36,978 nt of DNA, from NCBI RefSeq assembly GCF_000485595.1, contig NW_014577064.1, positions 475,050-512,027 on the forward strand, given 5' to 3'. Shown piece after piece: positions 1 through 11,415 of the stretch. The DNA comes from Priapulus caudatus (lineage: Eukaryota; Priapulida; Priapulimorpha; Priapulimorphida; Priapulidae). Both the position numbers and the translations under genes were made by a program. Within the stretch, counting starts at the first letter, position 1. Every line of letters begins with the position of its first letter. The notes below the pieces were generated by a model, which saw only the letters and a list, made by a program, of their open reading frames with translations, was not told the DNA's origin and made no database searches.

Positions 1-590
1 ACATGCTATAATGATTGAATTATTTTGAACCATAAATTAAACCAAAAAACGCTACTCGTAAACTTAAACAGGCTGCTATAGTAATGTAGCTTCACTGCAC
101 ATATAAATAATTCATACGTATTACGATACCCATCAATAAAACAAAAGTAAACGAGCGCTATAATAATTTGATCAGCGATTAAAGTCACAGGTAAACTTGC
201 TAGAGAACCAGCAAAACTCTTCGTTCCACCCTGCTGTCTAGACTGGTAGACCAAGGCTAAATGCTGCACAAGTAGTATGGTGTAGTAAAGCAGGTGCATG
301 ACCTTGCTTGACCGTCAATCAAAAGATTGGGGTACAGTACGCTAGTCATCACCTCCACGAGGCCGAATCCTGAGCCTTTCCACAATATCATCCTCTAACC
401 CTATTACCCTAATCTAACTATATATAACCTTTGCTGCTCTGTAATGTATCCTATAGTACGTGCTAGAGCCATACAACCCTAACTCAAATAAATTGCCACG
501 TATTGCTGCTATTGCACGATTCTATCATTGGGTGCAGGATGAAATTTACCCCATATTATACGTGACTATCTCAATAGTTTACATTACATA
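1..590. other. Gene-free stretch, AT-rich
   Basis: I see no convincing coding region or RNA gene. A few isolated CCCTAA-like words occur around 398-485, but they do not form an array. The short open frames here have no recognisable protein character. Confidence 0.5.
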
Positions 591-984
591 AGCTGCGTTC
601 ACACGTATACACGGCTTAGCTGGTACCGTACTTAGTTGGTGCTAAGTCCGGTTAAAATGCGTTCACACGAGATACACGAGATTCGAGGCTTAGCTAGCGC
701 GGTATAATATAGACTGGTACCCGGTCGACAGTTCCACACGCTACCCTAACGTCGTGCAGCGAACGGGTAGCAGTCTAGGTTCACACGACAATCAATACGC
801 GGCCAGCGTGGTGCCGAATATACGCGGCTTAGTTGGCGCGGAATATGATTCCGCGCTTAGCAAGCCGTAGCATTCGCGGCTATAATCAAGAGCATCGCGG
901 CTATAATCAGAGCATCGCGGCTATAAGCAAGCCGCGTATATTTTAGCGTGTGAACGCAACTTTTCTCCTCGTGTGAACGCAGCT
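591..984. mobile_element. Short inverted-repeat element (MITE-like) with AGCTGCGTTCACACG ends
   Basis: The left end AGCTGCGTTCACACG (591-605) is the exact reverse complement of the right end (970-984), giving a 394-bp element with 15-bp perfect terminal inverted repeats. The interior repeats the GCGTTCACAC word (from 659, and inverted near 945-960). It also holds three near-tandem copies of a CGCGGCTATAA-type unit between about 870 and 930. There is no coding capacity, so it would be non-autonomous. The flanks give no clear target-site duplication beyond TA-rich sequence. The superfamily is not recognised. Confidence 0.7.
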
Positions 985-1127
985 ATATAGTAGTACATAC
1001 ATGTAATGTAGTACAATGTAGTACAATGTAGTACATACATTACATACAGTTGCAGCGCCCACCCTTACACCCGATAATAGATTGCATGTGCTTATTTTTG
1101 CACGAGCAGTTGGGCCATTTCAATAAT

Positions 1128-1390
1128 AAAATGATGGTAAATAAACACAAATTGCATTTACTACCAATATCTTCATGTTTATGCACTATTTATTGCATAA
1201 TACTTTCCCGTACATGTCCTTCAAATAATGCGATCTATCTTTCTGTGAGTTTGTGCATAGTCGTGTACATGCAGTGAACTTGTGTGTAACTGGTAAATGA
1301 GTATTTAAATAGCGTTGACGTGGAATTACTAGGCAATAGAAAGTTCATATTTCATAGTAAATACAATTTCTATGTATTTACCATCATTTT
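1128..1390. mobile_element. Short inverted-repeat element (MITE-like)
   Basis: AAAATGATGGTAAATA at 1128-1143 is repeated in perfect inversion at 1375-1390. The similarity continues inward, with mismatches, for roughly 20 more bases on each side. The 263-bp unit is AT-rich and non-coding. The open frame inside it (1050-1277) is an accident of composition. Confidence 0.6.
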
Positions 1391-1961
1391 AGTGTTAGAA
1401 TAAACCATTGAGTATAAGTGTGTGTGTGCATGTGTGCGTGCCAGAGCGCACGTGCATGTGTGTGTATGGGGGAACCTAGCTACGAGAACGATATCATATA
1501 TATCTATCATATATATAATATCTATGGCACACCTGGTTCTGTAATGCACCTAATGCTAGTGGGCTAAAGCTCCTACTGGGTTCAACTTAGAGGCACGAAA
1601 TAACCCCACAACCTCATAAAGATTAGTCTTCAAATGATGACATGATTGAATTGATGAGACGATGAATTGATGGCTACAACTATGACGGCGTGAGCAAGCT
1701 GATGACGATAATTGATGATGATGCATAAAATATAAATGTATGAGAACGAGACACCCAACCCAAACCTGAAATTTACATGAATGCAACCCTTTCTTCTTTG
1801 CACTCTAGTCTCTAGTCGTAGGTACATTTCCTCTACTGCATGGAGTCGAGTTGTACTGTATCCCGAGACGGCTGTGAGAACAATGCCCTGCTGTATTGGA
1901 TTTGCAACATATATACGCATAACAATATTATTTTATTATAGTTATACAATAGGAAGTGGCT
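1391..1961. other. Gene-free stretch with a short GT-rich microsatellite
   Basis: A degenerate GT/CA-rich run lies at about 1418-1468 and a short TA-rich run at about 1495-1525. I see no supported gene on either strand; small overlapping open frames occur but look random. Confidence 0.5.
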
Positions 1962-1985
1962 ATTCTTACGACGAGTCGTAAGAAT
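1962..1985. repeat. Perfect hairpin, ATTCTTACGAC arms
   Basis: ATTCTTACGAC (1962-1972), a 2-base spacer, then GTCGTAAGAAT (1975-1985). The same 11-mer recurs at 1998-2008 inside the left arm of the adjoining inverted-repeat element. The hairpin is therefore probably part of that element or a relic of a related one. Confidence 0.6.
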
Positions 1986-1990
1986 TATTT

Positions 1991-2255
1991 TTGGACTATT
2001 CTTACGACATGCAACGCGCATGCGCATGCGTTGCGTATTTCGTTAAACACCACAGATTGTTTTTGTAAGATATATTACCTATATAAGAAATTGAGTCAGT
2101 CAATGGTTTGTGTTAGGGTTAGCGTTCGTGTCAGTGTTAGGGTTAGGGTTAGCGTTAAGGTTAGGTAGTAGGTGTAGTCGACTACCTAAAGTAGAATTAT
2201 ATTAGCTATTAATAGTATTATGCGCCTGCGCGTTGCATGTCGTAATATTATTCAA
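1991..2255. mobile_element. Inverted-repeat element with a telomere-like core
   Basis: The left arm (1991-2026) and right arm (2220-2255) are inverted copies. They share a core of about 19 bp, TTACGACATGCAACGCGCA in left-arm orientation with one mismatch, plus similar flanking bases. Between the arms lies a degenerate TTAGGG-type tract (about 2110-2166: GTTAGGGTTAGCG and variants) followed by a small palindrome around GTAGTCGACTAC (about 2174-2185). There is no coding capacity. I read it as a non-autonomous DNA transposon. Confidence 0.65.
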
Positions 2256-3061
2256 ATTTATACTAAATTACTGTACTTCTGAGCTCTACTGTTTTCTACT
2301 GCAAACCGTGGAGTTCATCTGTTTATTTTATCAACTTTGTATCTCTCATTCTTCGATATATAGTCTACTGGACTTTGAAGACTAATCTTTTATATATCTT
2401 TATGAGGTTATAACTTATTATATTACAATATTATTTATTTGACCGTACCTCGGCTGGAGTCTCGACTTAACAGTGGTTGAACTTGAAGTGAACACTAGCC
2501 CATGACTTGTTTAAAGAATTTCTGATTGCTCCACATTTCTAATGCTCCAGAAACATTATTACTGCAAATTATTGCTGTGGGGCACCTACGGGGACGTTGG
2601 AATCCGTCTAAACTCGCGTCGAAGAGTGGGAAGACGGAAGAATATCTGGTCCTAAACCGGAAATACCAGCGCAAGTAAATGTATCGCACTGTACCGAAGG
2701 AAGCGCAATGATGTTGTTACTAACGATGGCAGTGTAAAATTGTCATCGTTTGTTACATGTTAGATAGGGTTTGAACCACAACATAATATTTATATCAAAT
2801 ACGGTTCTCATACGCAGGAAAAGATTGATTTCTATTGCAACACACCCCATGGAATTTTGGTACTCGATATTTTCTAATAAACCTTATATTATTTTCACTG
2901 TCGAAGGTTGGCATTTCCTCGGGGCGTGACTGACATTTCGGCTATCGATATTGTACGAAGTATTGTAACTGTAAAAAAAGACGGCGAACTAGTCTACGAT
3001 TATGCCCCTTGTTCAACCACCACGTCAAAGTGTGTAGTTATGTTCTACACTCACTGATCTT
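2256..3061. other. Gene-free stretch
   Basis: No repeat array, RNA gene or convincing coding region is seen. The minus-strand open frame at 2495-2689 has no recognisable domain. Confidence 0.45.
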
Positions 3062-3394
3062 TCAGCAAATGTAGGTTTTCAAAGAAAATCCCAAGCACGT
3101 CTCGGTAAAATATGTAAGTGGTACATGTACGTTGCTGCAATAGTATGGCCTTTGATAAAAACTGCAGACCACAGCGACAGGATGCGAGTCACGGCTCACG
3201 CTATCCTGCCTTGAAAAGCATTCTACATATTTGCAAAGCATCCGGCGTGACATGTCTATTGTAGACGTGCAGCAACCTTGACGATACACGTTTCGTTCCC
3301 AGTATGCGTGTTCAGTATGCCTATAAATTGCGTGCCCTGTGGAGGAACCATAAAAAAACAGTAAAAATAAAGGCAAATATAACAAACAATACAA
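3062..3394 (-). CDS. Candidate small Cys-rich secreted protein, or a terminal exon
   Basis: The minus strand reads 110 codons from an ATG (first base 3394) to TGA (3062-3064). The first 20 or so residues are strongly hydrophobic ([16 protein letters not shown], then SSTG), like a signal peptide. The remaining 90 or so contain eight cysteines, including a CC pair, and almost no low-complexity sequence. I recognise no family. An alternative is a last exon of a longer gene: the same stretch that encodes the hydrophobic part is T-rich and ends in CCTCCACAG, which would make a good 3' splice acceptor with the exon running from there to the TGA. Both readings keep the same frame for the Cys-rich part. 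I see no upstream exon or expression evidence, so this is tentative. Confidence 0.3.
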   Translation of the reverse strand: MYCLLYLPLFLLFFYGSSTGHAIYRHTEHAYWERNVYRQGCCTSTIDMSRRMLCKYVECFSRQDSVSRDSHPVAVVCSFYQRPYYCSNVHVPLTYFTETCLGFSLKTYIC

Positions 3395-5012
3395 ACTCAG
3401 CTCAAAATTGCGTGCATCACTGCCACTGCACCAGTCTCTCTCTGTAAGCCTTCAGTCTCCTGGACGGCATAGGTCATTTATTAACCACCTCAATGTCGCT
3501 CGGTTGGTCGCCTTCCGCTCCATTTCCCTCCAGATATAGCCCTTCTTCTCGAGTTAGTACAACCTGCTGCACCAGTACTGAACGTTTATTCCCAGTAACC
3601 GTTTGTTGTGTGACCGTATGTATGACAAGCGCAGACGACATACATTAAAGTAGTGATCAAGATGAAGAATGATGACCTTTATTGCCATTATACTGTCAGT
3701 ACAGTAAAAATCAAATTAAACTAGAAATGTAAACAAGCTGGATAGTGCTGAATACAACACTATCTTGCGGCATTCGTAACAACATCTCGCTTCTACAATT
3801 ACTGTAAAGTTGGAACATAGAACGCCTCCGATACAGTTCACTGTAGTTAACGTGCACAGACGCCGACGACGGAATGTGAGTAATTCCAGAAATTAATAAA
3901 AACATATTTTTTCTATAGTTGAGTAATTAACAGCGTTGATAAGCAACTGTCTGTGGCAAAGATTCTGACAAAAAATATTAATGAGATTCACAGTTTGGAA
4001 CGGCTTCTATGTAAACCGCGTTGAGTATTTCGTATTCCATTTCGTTACATGCAACAAAATGTTACACATGTACAATCAGTGTTCCAAATGATTATAAAAA
4101 CAAACATATTCTGATAAAATTTAAATCTCATCTAAGGAGACTAACATCTATAATTTAAATGAAACCATAAATGTGTCAGTTAACTATCATCATCATTAAA
4201 TATCACCAACATGAGCTTCGTGATCGGCCCAGTCATTAACAATACCAGCGACGTGCTATCATAAATCCATTTCTTGACACTATAAAAGCAATACAGAGAC
4301 TTGCACCTTCAGATTGTTCGTGTGCTGAAACACTATAAAAATCAACAAACCGGACACGTTTGTGAAAATGTGAGTAAATATCATCGTAACGGTGAGCATG
4401 CAGCGTGAATTGAGATTCAAGAAGTCTGGCCCGCCTGCCAGCCCGCCCGCCATGCAGATAGTCTTGCGCGTGCGCACGCGTGAGTGAGTGACAGACCTGC
4501 GTGGCGGGCGGGCGCTGGCTGGCGGTGCCTAGCAGAACGTCGATGATAAGCAACGACGTCCCTAATAACAAACACAGAACAGAAACTCAGCGAGCTTGAG
4601 AAGCCACGCCCGCGTCTACGTACGCCGCAGCACGCCGGGTTCGAGTCATGCAGGCAGTGTGTGATATAAATGTAGATCTTTACGAGATGAGGCCACGCAG
4701 CGGGCAGGGCAGCTGAACACGACTATGCTCCGAAACGGGGAAGCGACGTGACACGGCACAAGTGTTCGTATACTGTATACGTTCTAAATTAAGATCAAGC
4801 GGCACGGCAAAAAACACACCAGCAAACGCTTTTAAGTGGAAAGATGAGCCGTGACATACACTCAACTCTCTGAATGATGCATTCAACGCCCCGAAACAGA
4901 AACAGTAGTACTAGTGCCCCATGGAATCACACGAACCAGTTACGAGCGGACAAACTTTTCAACAGAAAAACTCCACCGCAACAAATAACATGGTTAGGAG
5001 CATTACATGACG
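3395..5012. other. Intergenic stretch with a GC-rich inverted repeat
   Basis: Most of this is AT-rich and unremarkable. Between about 4430 and 4640 the sequence becomes CpG- and GC-rich. A GCCAGCCCGCCCGCC segment near 4437-4451 is nearly the inverted copy of GGCGGGCGGGCGCTGGC near 4503-4519. It could be a promoter-like CpG-rich patch or a hairpin. Minus-strand open frames at 4236-4571 and 4680-4886 have no recognisable features. Confidence 0.4.
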
Positions 5013-5055
5013 CAGGAGCATATAATGATAAAGTATTTGTCATTATACGCTCCTG
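5013..5055. repeat. Palindromic mini-element, copy 1 (CAGGAGC...GCTCCTG)
   Basis: A 43-bp imperfect palindrome begins CAGGAGCATATAATGA and ends TCATTATACGCTCCTG. The same palindrome, perfect in that copy, occurs at 26495-26535. A divergent copy occurs at 24742-24772. Confidence 0.75.
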
Positions 5056-5983
5056 ATGACGATAAGTATTACAATCAACTTGAAAAAAACACGGATATTT
5101 CAAACAATGAGTTTAAAGATATAATGATAAAACTACACAAGGTATTGCAACTTTTAAACTGAGACAAGTCTACATACACGATTAACTACAAGACACAAGC
5201 AATTCCAGCCTTATCAACCCTCCGTGTCAAATTTGGCATAACAATAAAAGATCCTGGGCTGTCCCTCAAACAATCCACATGCAGATATGTACAGGAACTT
5301 TGACTTGGAGCTTTGATAACTACTGGCAGGGTCGGTGTACATGGAACAGCAAGTGCAGGTTACACGATTGTACGGTGCACTGCAAACACGGTGGTCCCTC
5401 AGAGGCTGTACAAACCTACTGCGAACGTGCTAGGCTACACATATCCCAGGCTTAATTTTCCTAAACGGATCAATGATTTATACATTTCATACCCTAGCCT
5501 GGCCTACAAATCAATCATTTTGACAATTCCATCAATTTAACAATTTATAACTCCGATGCCCAACTACTGTATACCCTGCTTTGCACACCGACTTTGACAG
5601 ATAACATGATTTACCGAACTTCATCTATGCTAGTGTTAAGTCACCTATGATGACCTGGTGCATTTTACGTTTTTTGTACTACACCACATAAATTCAATTA
5701 CTGTGCATAAAATTAGGAAATCTGCCACCCTGGGTGGAGAACAGTATAATATTACAGCAATTCTTTACTGCAGATCTCTTATTATTGATATAGAAATAAT
5801 CGGTTACTGCTCCGACTAAAATACCTTGACAAAGCAAGTGCGGGTACTGCGCATTTCTCAGCACACAGGAATGCTAGAACCGTATACTCATAACCATACA
5901 ATATGCAGATCAGCATTGGATTACCACACAATGCACGGCTCAGCATGGCAATACCACATAACGCGGATGAGCATCACGTTCGA
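5056..5983. other. Gene-free stretch
   Basis: I see no supported gene, repeat array or RNA. A 75-codon frame at 5313-5540 lacks recognisable features. Confidence 0.45.
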
Positions 5984-6157
5984 TTACATGCACGCACACG
6001 CACGCGTGCACATACACAGATGCACTCACAGTCACACTTGCACAACGGGTGACATGCATGCACGCACATGCGCACATAGGCAAGCACATACACACACGCA
6101 CACGCACACGCACACGCACACACACACACACACACATCAACACACACACATGCACAT
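5984..6157. repeat. CA/CACG microsatellite
   Basis: The stretch begins as degenerate CACG/CACA words and becomes a nearly pure CA repeat with interspersed CACACG units (about 6084-6150). The His/Thr-rich and Cys/Val-rich open frames that cross it are products of the repeat. Confidence 0.9.
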
Positions 6158-7537
6158 ATCACGTGTAGCCCCCAACATCTCAAATAGGTCTCAGTACTCG
6201 TGCTGCTGAGCGGTATGGTGGCGTCAGCGCTCCTTCGGCTGGCTACCCTTAAGCTTCTTCATAACAAGTGGTAATCAAAACACAGCTTTTGTTACGCTAA
6301 ACCACACATCGAAGATTCACCTGAATATTGCTAGCCAACTGGGAACATTGGAAAGCTGTGCTTGGTTACTTTAGTGAGTGACAACAATATAAGATAACTA
6401 CAAGGCAACATGCAACTTGCATGTTGGATGCCACGGCTCTAATATGGCATGAATTAAAGCGAGGTATACACTATTTTTACAGCTGCACAGGGTTCAGGGG
6501 AAGGAAGCCAGTAAAAAACTGCACATCAACAATTATTCTAATGTATGCTATGCTATCCGCCTTACTTGTATATATATATATGCTTACTTGGCTTGTTTGC
6601 AAATGAGAATAACCACTACAAATAAAATGCGATACATTTCGTTTATGGGAGCAGAGCAAGAATCAGAAGAACCATGTAAGCATGCGCACGTTCCCTGTAA
6701 CTCGATTTAACAAGAACACGTCAAAAATAAAATCTAAAATACCCCTAAAAAGCTAAACCCATTACCCAAACAGCATATATAACTGCATTTTCATACAAAC
6801 ACGATTGCTTACCAATAGCAGAGCCACTCCTGTGCAACGTGTGCGCGCACACGTAACTTTTAAACTGCTACTGATGACCTCTCAGCCTTGCCAACAAAGT
6901 TGCGCACACATCACAACCAGACGGTTCTACAGCGGAAGCATAATATATATGTATATAATATGTCCCCACCAAGAGGAGCAGCTCGCTCATTCGTTCACCT
7001 TTTCATCAACAGTTGAATAAACATAAATCAATCAAACAATAAAATTACATGTTATAACTGTACCCATGATTACTGTCTTGTGAAAGTGCCTCTCCAACTA
7101 ACTGTAAGACGTTAACAACACTAACTAAGAATTAACCAGTAAACTTGTATCTACAAACAACTGTTCTTAACAGAATTATGTACTGCTAGATTTAAATTAT
7201 ATTATATTCCAGGGGGGAGACCATGTCCCACTAAGTACTACATGTGTGGCTACTGGCTGTCTCAGATTCAACAAATAATCAATACCAGCTTGCAAGGGCT
7301 CAGTGATATGAAGCCAACCTCCCCCCACCCCGAGTACATGGTCAGATCTGTGTTGTTACGATTTTACGATGGAAATGGGTATATATACCGCTGCCTAAAA
7401 AGTCCCCTAATACCCTAACAGTGCTATGGCCGAACAAAGTTAAACGGTCAATTAAAACCTTTGTGCAAAACCAATGCAATTCTAAACGTACCACAACGCC
7501 GACGGCTGCTGCCATATGACCACACGGCGCGATCCTT
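6158..7537. other. 3' flank of the Na+/K+-ATPase gene
   Basis: This is AT-rich non-coding sequence downstream of the minus-strand ATPase stop codon, and probably includes its 3' UTR. I could not find a canonical AATAAA on the minus strand close to the stop, so the polyadenylation site is unresolved. Confidence 0.45.
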
Positions 7538-10500
7538 CTAGTAGTAAGTTTCCCTCTCCACCCACCCTCCTGGATTGCGACGCAGGAGGAAACGCCGACT
7601 CTCATCGTAGATGAAAATGACAATGCTGAAGGGGAATGCGGGTAGCCACCAGTAGAACTCGAGAGGGTACATGCGCAGGCCCTTGTCGAGGCCAGGGCAG
7701 TAGCAGAGGAAAGCGGCAAGGCACGTCTCGAAGAAGAGGCCAAAGTTGAGCGTCCAGTTCTTCATGCCCTGCTGCAGGATGCTGTTGCGACGGGTCTTGC
7801 AGATGATCAAGTCCGCCCACTGCACGATGACGATCGAGATGAAGAAGGCTGTGTGGCAAGTGTACTCCAGAATCTTGCGGTTGGAGTAGGTCCACTGCTG
7901 GCCGTAGGAGTCCTCGAGGTTGTTCAGTGCCCTAGAGTCCCACTCCGCACGCAGGCCGACGAGACGATCGACACGGAATCCGTTTGCGCCCATGATGACA
8001 AAGTAGACGAAGAACCCAGCAGACGCCTGCATCATGCCGATCTGTCCGTACGCAATCGAGATCAGACGCTCGTTGACCAGCTTGTCGTGTACCGGGTCGC
8101 GTGGCTGCCGCTTCATGATGTCGCTCTCCGCCTCCTCGTACGCCAGCGAGATCGCCGGCACGAGGTCGGTGCCGAGGTCGATGCACAGGATCGTGATCGT
8201 GCCGAGCGGCAGCGGGATGTCGGCGAGAATGAAGAACAGGAACGGCGAGATCTCTGGGATGTTGCTCGTCAGCGTGTACGCGATCGACTTCTTCAGGTTG
8301 TCGAAGATGAGGCGGCCCTCCTCGACGCCGGTCACGATCGACGCAAAGTTGTCGTCGAGCAGGATCATGTCAGCAGCCTGCTTGCTGACGTCGCTGCCGG
8401 CGATGCCCATCGCGACGCCGATGTCGGCCTTCTTCAGCGCGGGCGAGTCGTTTACGCCGTCGCCCGTCACGGCGACGATGGCGCCCTGCCGCTGGCAGCC
8501 CTCGACGATGATGAGCTTCTGCTGCGGCGAGGTGCGCGCGAACACGATCTCCGTGTGGTGCTTGAGGATGTCGTCGATCTGCGCCGGTGTCATGTCCTTG
8601 AGATCGACGCCGTGCACGACGCACGCCTTCGCGTCCCGCGGGTTCACGTCGTCCGGCGAGATGCCGAGACGCGCCGCGATGTCCTCGACCGTCTCATTGC
8701 CCTCCGAGATGATGCCGACACTCTTCGCAATGGCCTGTGCAGTGATCGGGTGGTCGCCTGTGACCATGATCACCTTGATGCCCGCGCTGCGGCACTTGGC
8801 GACGGCGTCGGGGACGGCGGCGCGCGGCGGGTCGATCATCGCCATCAGCCCAATGAAGCGCAGGTTGTCGAGGGGGAAGTTCGCATCGTCGGCATCGAAC
8901 GGGTAACCCTTCGGAAACTCGCCGGCGGGCAACGCAAGGTCGCAGAAGCCTAGCACGCGCTCGCCGAGGCCGCCCAGCTCCAGGTAGGCGTTGTTGAATG
9001 CGTTCTTCCAGTCGTCGCTGATCGGCTGCTCCTGCCCGTCGACGTAGATCGTCGCGCAGCGGTCGAAGATGCGCTCAGGCGCGCCCTTCATCACGAGGAT
9101 GTGGTCGTGCTGCGGGTCGTCGGCTGTCTCGTGGATCGACACCTGGTACTTGTTCGTCGAGTTGAACGGAATCTCGCAGGCCTTCGTCATCGTCTTGCGC
9201 ATCGCGGCGACATTGCCGATGGACAGCTCGACGCACTTCATGAGAGCCGACTCAGACGCGTCGCCCGTGCACTCGCGCTTTAGAATCGGCAGGTCGTTCT
9301 GGTCCGGTTTGAACTCGGCGCGGTTGCACAGGCCGGCGCAGCGTGACAGAACCTTCCATCCCTGCGCCTCCTTGTCGAACGTCTGGCCAGTCTGGTCCTC
9401 CGACGTGTCCGCCTCCCAGATCTGGTTGTCAAACCACATGTGAGCGACGGTCATGCGGTTCTGCGTCAGCGTGCCGGTCTTGTCCGAGCAGATGGTCGAC
9501 GTGGAGCCCAGCGTCTCGACAGCCTCCAGGTTCTTGACGAGGCAGTTCTTGGACGCCATGCGCTTGGCCGTCAGCGTCAGACAGACGGTGACGGTGGCCA
9601 GCAGACCCTCGGGTACGTTCGCGACGATGATGCCGATCAGGAAGATGACGGCGTCGAGCCAGAAGTAGCCGAGGATGAAGGCGATGACGAAGAAGCTAAC
9701 GCCGAGAAAGACTGCAACGCCGGTGATGATGTGGATGAAATGCGCAATCTCTTTGGCGATGGGTGTCTCGCCCGTGTCGAGCCCAGAAGCCAAGTTGGCA
9801 ATGCGACCCATGACGGTGCGGTCGCCGGTGTTGATGACGATTCCGGTGCAGACTCCCTCAACAGCATTGGTAGAGAAGAACGCAATGTTGCGCGTTTCTA
9901 ATGGGTTCGGGTTGCTGCAGTCAGGTCCTCTGGACTGTGCCTCAGATTCTCCAGTCAGTGAAGAGTTGTCGACCTTGAAACCATGCGCAGATATGACACG
10001 AATGTCAGCTGGCACCCTGTCACCAAACTTGACCTCCACGATGTCACCAACAACCAGTTCCTCAGCTCGCATTGTCCTCTTCTCACCATCTCTTATTACC
10101 AGAGCATACTGAGGAACCATGTCCTTGAAAGATTCCATGATCTTCGAACTCTTCGCTTCTTGGTAGTAGGAGAAACATCCAGTAACAACTACAACAGCTG
10201 TCAGCACAATACCTAGGTATAAATTGTCGGCTTGCGGATCTTCCTCCGTGCCAACCTGTATAGAATAGGCAACGTAACATAGAATGGCACCTATCCACAG
10301 CAACGTCGAGAACCCTCCAAATAGCTGCGAGCAGAATTTTACCCATTCTGGTGTTCTCTTAGGTGGAGTCAGTGAATTTGGACCATCTCTCTCCGTGATC
10401 TCCTGCGCTCGCTGCGTTGTATGCCCTCTGTGTAGATCTGCGCCTAACCTGTCAAACAGCTCTTCCATCGGGATCTGGTGCTCATCCATATCCAACTCCT

Positions 10501-10681
10501 TCTTGAGCTCATCGAGATTTTCTTTCTCCTGCTTTTTTGATTTCTTAGCTGGCTTCTTTCTACGGGACTGTGGTTTCCCTCCTGGTACTTTACCGTCGGC
10601 TCCATGAGGAGTGATGGCGACGCGGTAGCTATCCTCACGACCATAATCTTCGTCCGCATTCTTCATCTTTTTCGACGCCAT
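7538..10681 (-). CDS. ATP1A: Na+/K+-ATPase alpha subunit, complete and intronless
   Basis: P2C-type ATPase that exports 3 Na+ and imports 2 K+ per ATP at the plasma membrane. The 1047 residues read without interruption from ATG (strong context, CAAAATGG) to TAG. Visible motifs: actuator TGES (243-246), phosphorylation site CSDKTGTLT with Asp400, nucleotide-binding KGAPE (532-536), TGDHP (641-645) and hinge TGDGVND (739-745). Ten membrane segments lie near 123-141, 154-173, 314-338, 342-372, 798-822, 824-846, 873-897, 944-961, 976-997 and 1009-1027. Cation ligands are all present: Glu358 (VPEGL), Ser806 and Glu810, Asp835 and Asp839, Asp957. SYGQQW (925-930) matches the beta-subunit contact, and the protein ends in the family's ETYY. 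Gln142 and Asn153, bordering the M1-M2 loop, match the residues of glycoside-sensitive pumps. The N-terminus is about 30 residues longer than mature vertebrate alpha-1 and very Lys-rich (42-63). There are no introns, and codon use shifts sharply near 9890. Confidence 0.97.
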   Translation of the reverse strand: MASKKMKNADEDYGREDSYRVAITPHGADGKVPGGKPQSRRKKPAKKSKKQEKENLDELKKELDMDEHQIPMEELFDRLGADLHRGHTTQRAQEITERDGPNSLTPPKRTPEWVKFCSQLFGGFSTLLWIGAILCYVAYSIQVGTEEDPQADNLYLGIVLTAVVVVTGCFSYYQEAKSSKIMESFKDMVPQYALVIRDGEKRTMRAEELVVGDIVEVKFGDRVPADIRVISAHGFKVDNSSLTGESEAQSRGPDCSNPNPLETRNIAFFSTNAVEGVCTGIVINTGDRTVMGRIANLASGLDTGETPIAKEIAHFIHIITGVAVFLGVSFFVIAFILGYFWLDAVIFLIGIIVANVPEGLLATVTVCLTLTAKRMASKNCLVKNLEAVETLGSTSTICSDKTGTLTQNRMTVAHMWFDNQIWEADTSEDQTGQTFDKEAQGWKVLSRCAGLCNRAEFKPDQNDLPILKRECTGDASESALMKCVELSIGNVAAMRKTMTKACEIPFNSTNKYQVSIHETADDPQHDHILVMKGAPERIFDRCATIYVDGQEQPISDDWKNAFNNAYLELGGLGERVLGFCDLALPAGEFPKGYPFDADDANFPLDNLRFIGLMAMIDPPRAAVPDAVAKCRSAGIKVIMVTGDHPITAQAIAKSVGIISEGNETVEDIAARLGISPDDVNPRDAKACVVHGVDLKDMTPAQIDDILKHHTEIVFARTSPQQKLIIVEGCQRQGAIVAVTGDGVNDSPALKKADIGVAMGIAGSDVSKQAADMILLDDNFASIVTGVEEGRLIFDNLKKSIAYTLTSNIPEISPFLFFILADIPLPLGTITILCIDLGTDLVPAISLAYEEAESDIMKRQPRDPVHDKLVNERLISIAYGQIGMMQASAGFFVYFVIMGANGFRVDRLVGLRAEWDSRALNNLEDSYGQQWTYSNRKILEYTCHTAFFISIVIVQWADLIICKTRRNSILQQGMKNWTLNFGLFFETCLAAFLCYCPGLDKGLRMYPLEFYWWLPAFPFSIVIFIYDESRRFLLRRNPGGWVERETYY

Positions 10682-11415
10682 TTTGAAACCGGGTGGCGAG
10701 ATGGACCGACGTGCCGAAATACAATAATTTGTAATCTATGATCTTTAGTACCGTTCTATTACGAGAACGCTATGTATAGCGCTACTTAAACCATAAGAAA
10801 TAGCGGATAACTGCACTAGAACATTTGATGTTTGTATAAAACGGCCAAAATTTTCACGACTGAAGATTTTTCGATCACGGTCACCGAACAGTCAACGCCC
10901 GTCGCACACGTACGCCCTCTATAGAAACGCACATGGTCTTGTAAATCGTTAAATAAATTATTTGATGATAGGTAAAGATCACGACGTAAAGAATGAAAAT
11001 AATTTAATAAAGTAAAAAATACTTTTAATTGTTTTTATTTTAACAATACCATGGTAAAAAGTAGTATAAAATGATGTTTAATTAAGTAGTATTCAAACCC
11101 AAAAGTCTAGGTGTCTCTATATTGTCACGGCTGGTGGCACTGCAGTAGAAAATGTCAGCGCCTATTTCACAAACGGTGAATGTATCCCCGGAGATCATAG
11201 CTGCACGCTAAAAACACAGAAGGCACTAATTCCAGCATTATAATTCTGTCTACTTGACTGCGTAGTGTCGCATCGTCCTGTCATCTGCTCATGATTGGAC
11301 ATTATTCTGTAGTTTTACCATAGTTCTTAAAGTAATATTGATTTTAGTTAGTACCGGTACTGTACGACTCGGTCAAGTCAACTGACTGTACTGGACCGTG
11401 GTAGTCATACTCAAA
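10682..11415. promoter_or_regulatory. Divergent intergenic promoter region between ATP1A and GPN1
   Basis: The start codons of the two confident genes face away from each other, 734 bp apart, so both 5' UTRs and promoters should lie here. TATAAA words on the plus strand occur at 10835-10840 and 11065-11070, but neither can be assigned to a start site. A small palindrome CGCTATGTATAGCG lies at about 10769-10782. The ATPase-proximal part is AT-rich rather than a CpG island. This is inferred from layout only. Confidence 0.5.

Noticed and set aside
4621-4660. tRNA B-box-like GGTTCGAGTC
   Set aside because: There is no matching A-box at the right distance upstream, and the surrounding bases do not fold into a cloverleaf.
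5826-6209. 127-codon His/Thr-rich frame and its minus-strand Cys/Val-rich counterparts
   Set aside because: They are generated by the CA/CACG microsatellite.
7853-8953. Long plus-strand open frames (366 and 290 codons) opposite the ATPase gene, and others at 9440-10216
   Set aside because: They are antisense shadows. The GC-rich codon use of the ATPase removes stop codons on the other strand, and the products are Arg/Asp/Val-rich with no domain.
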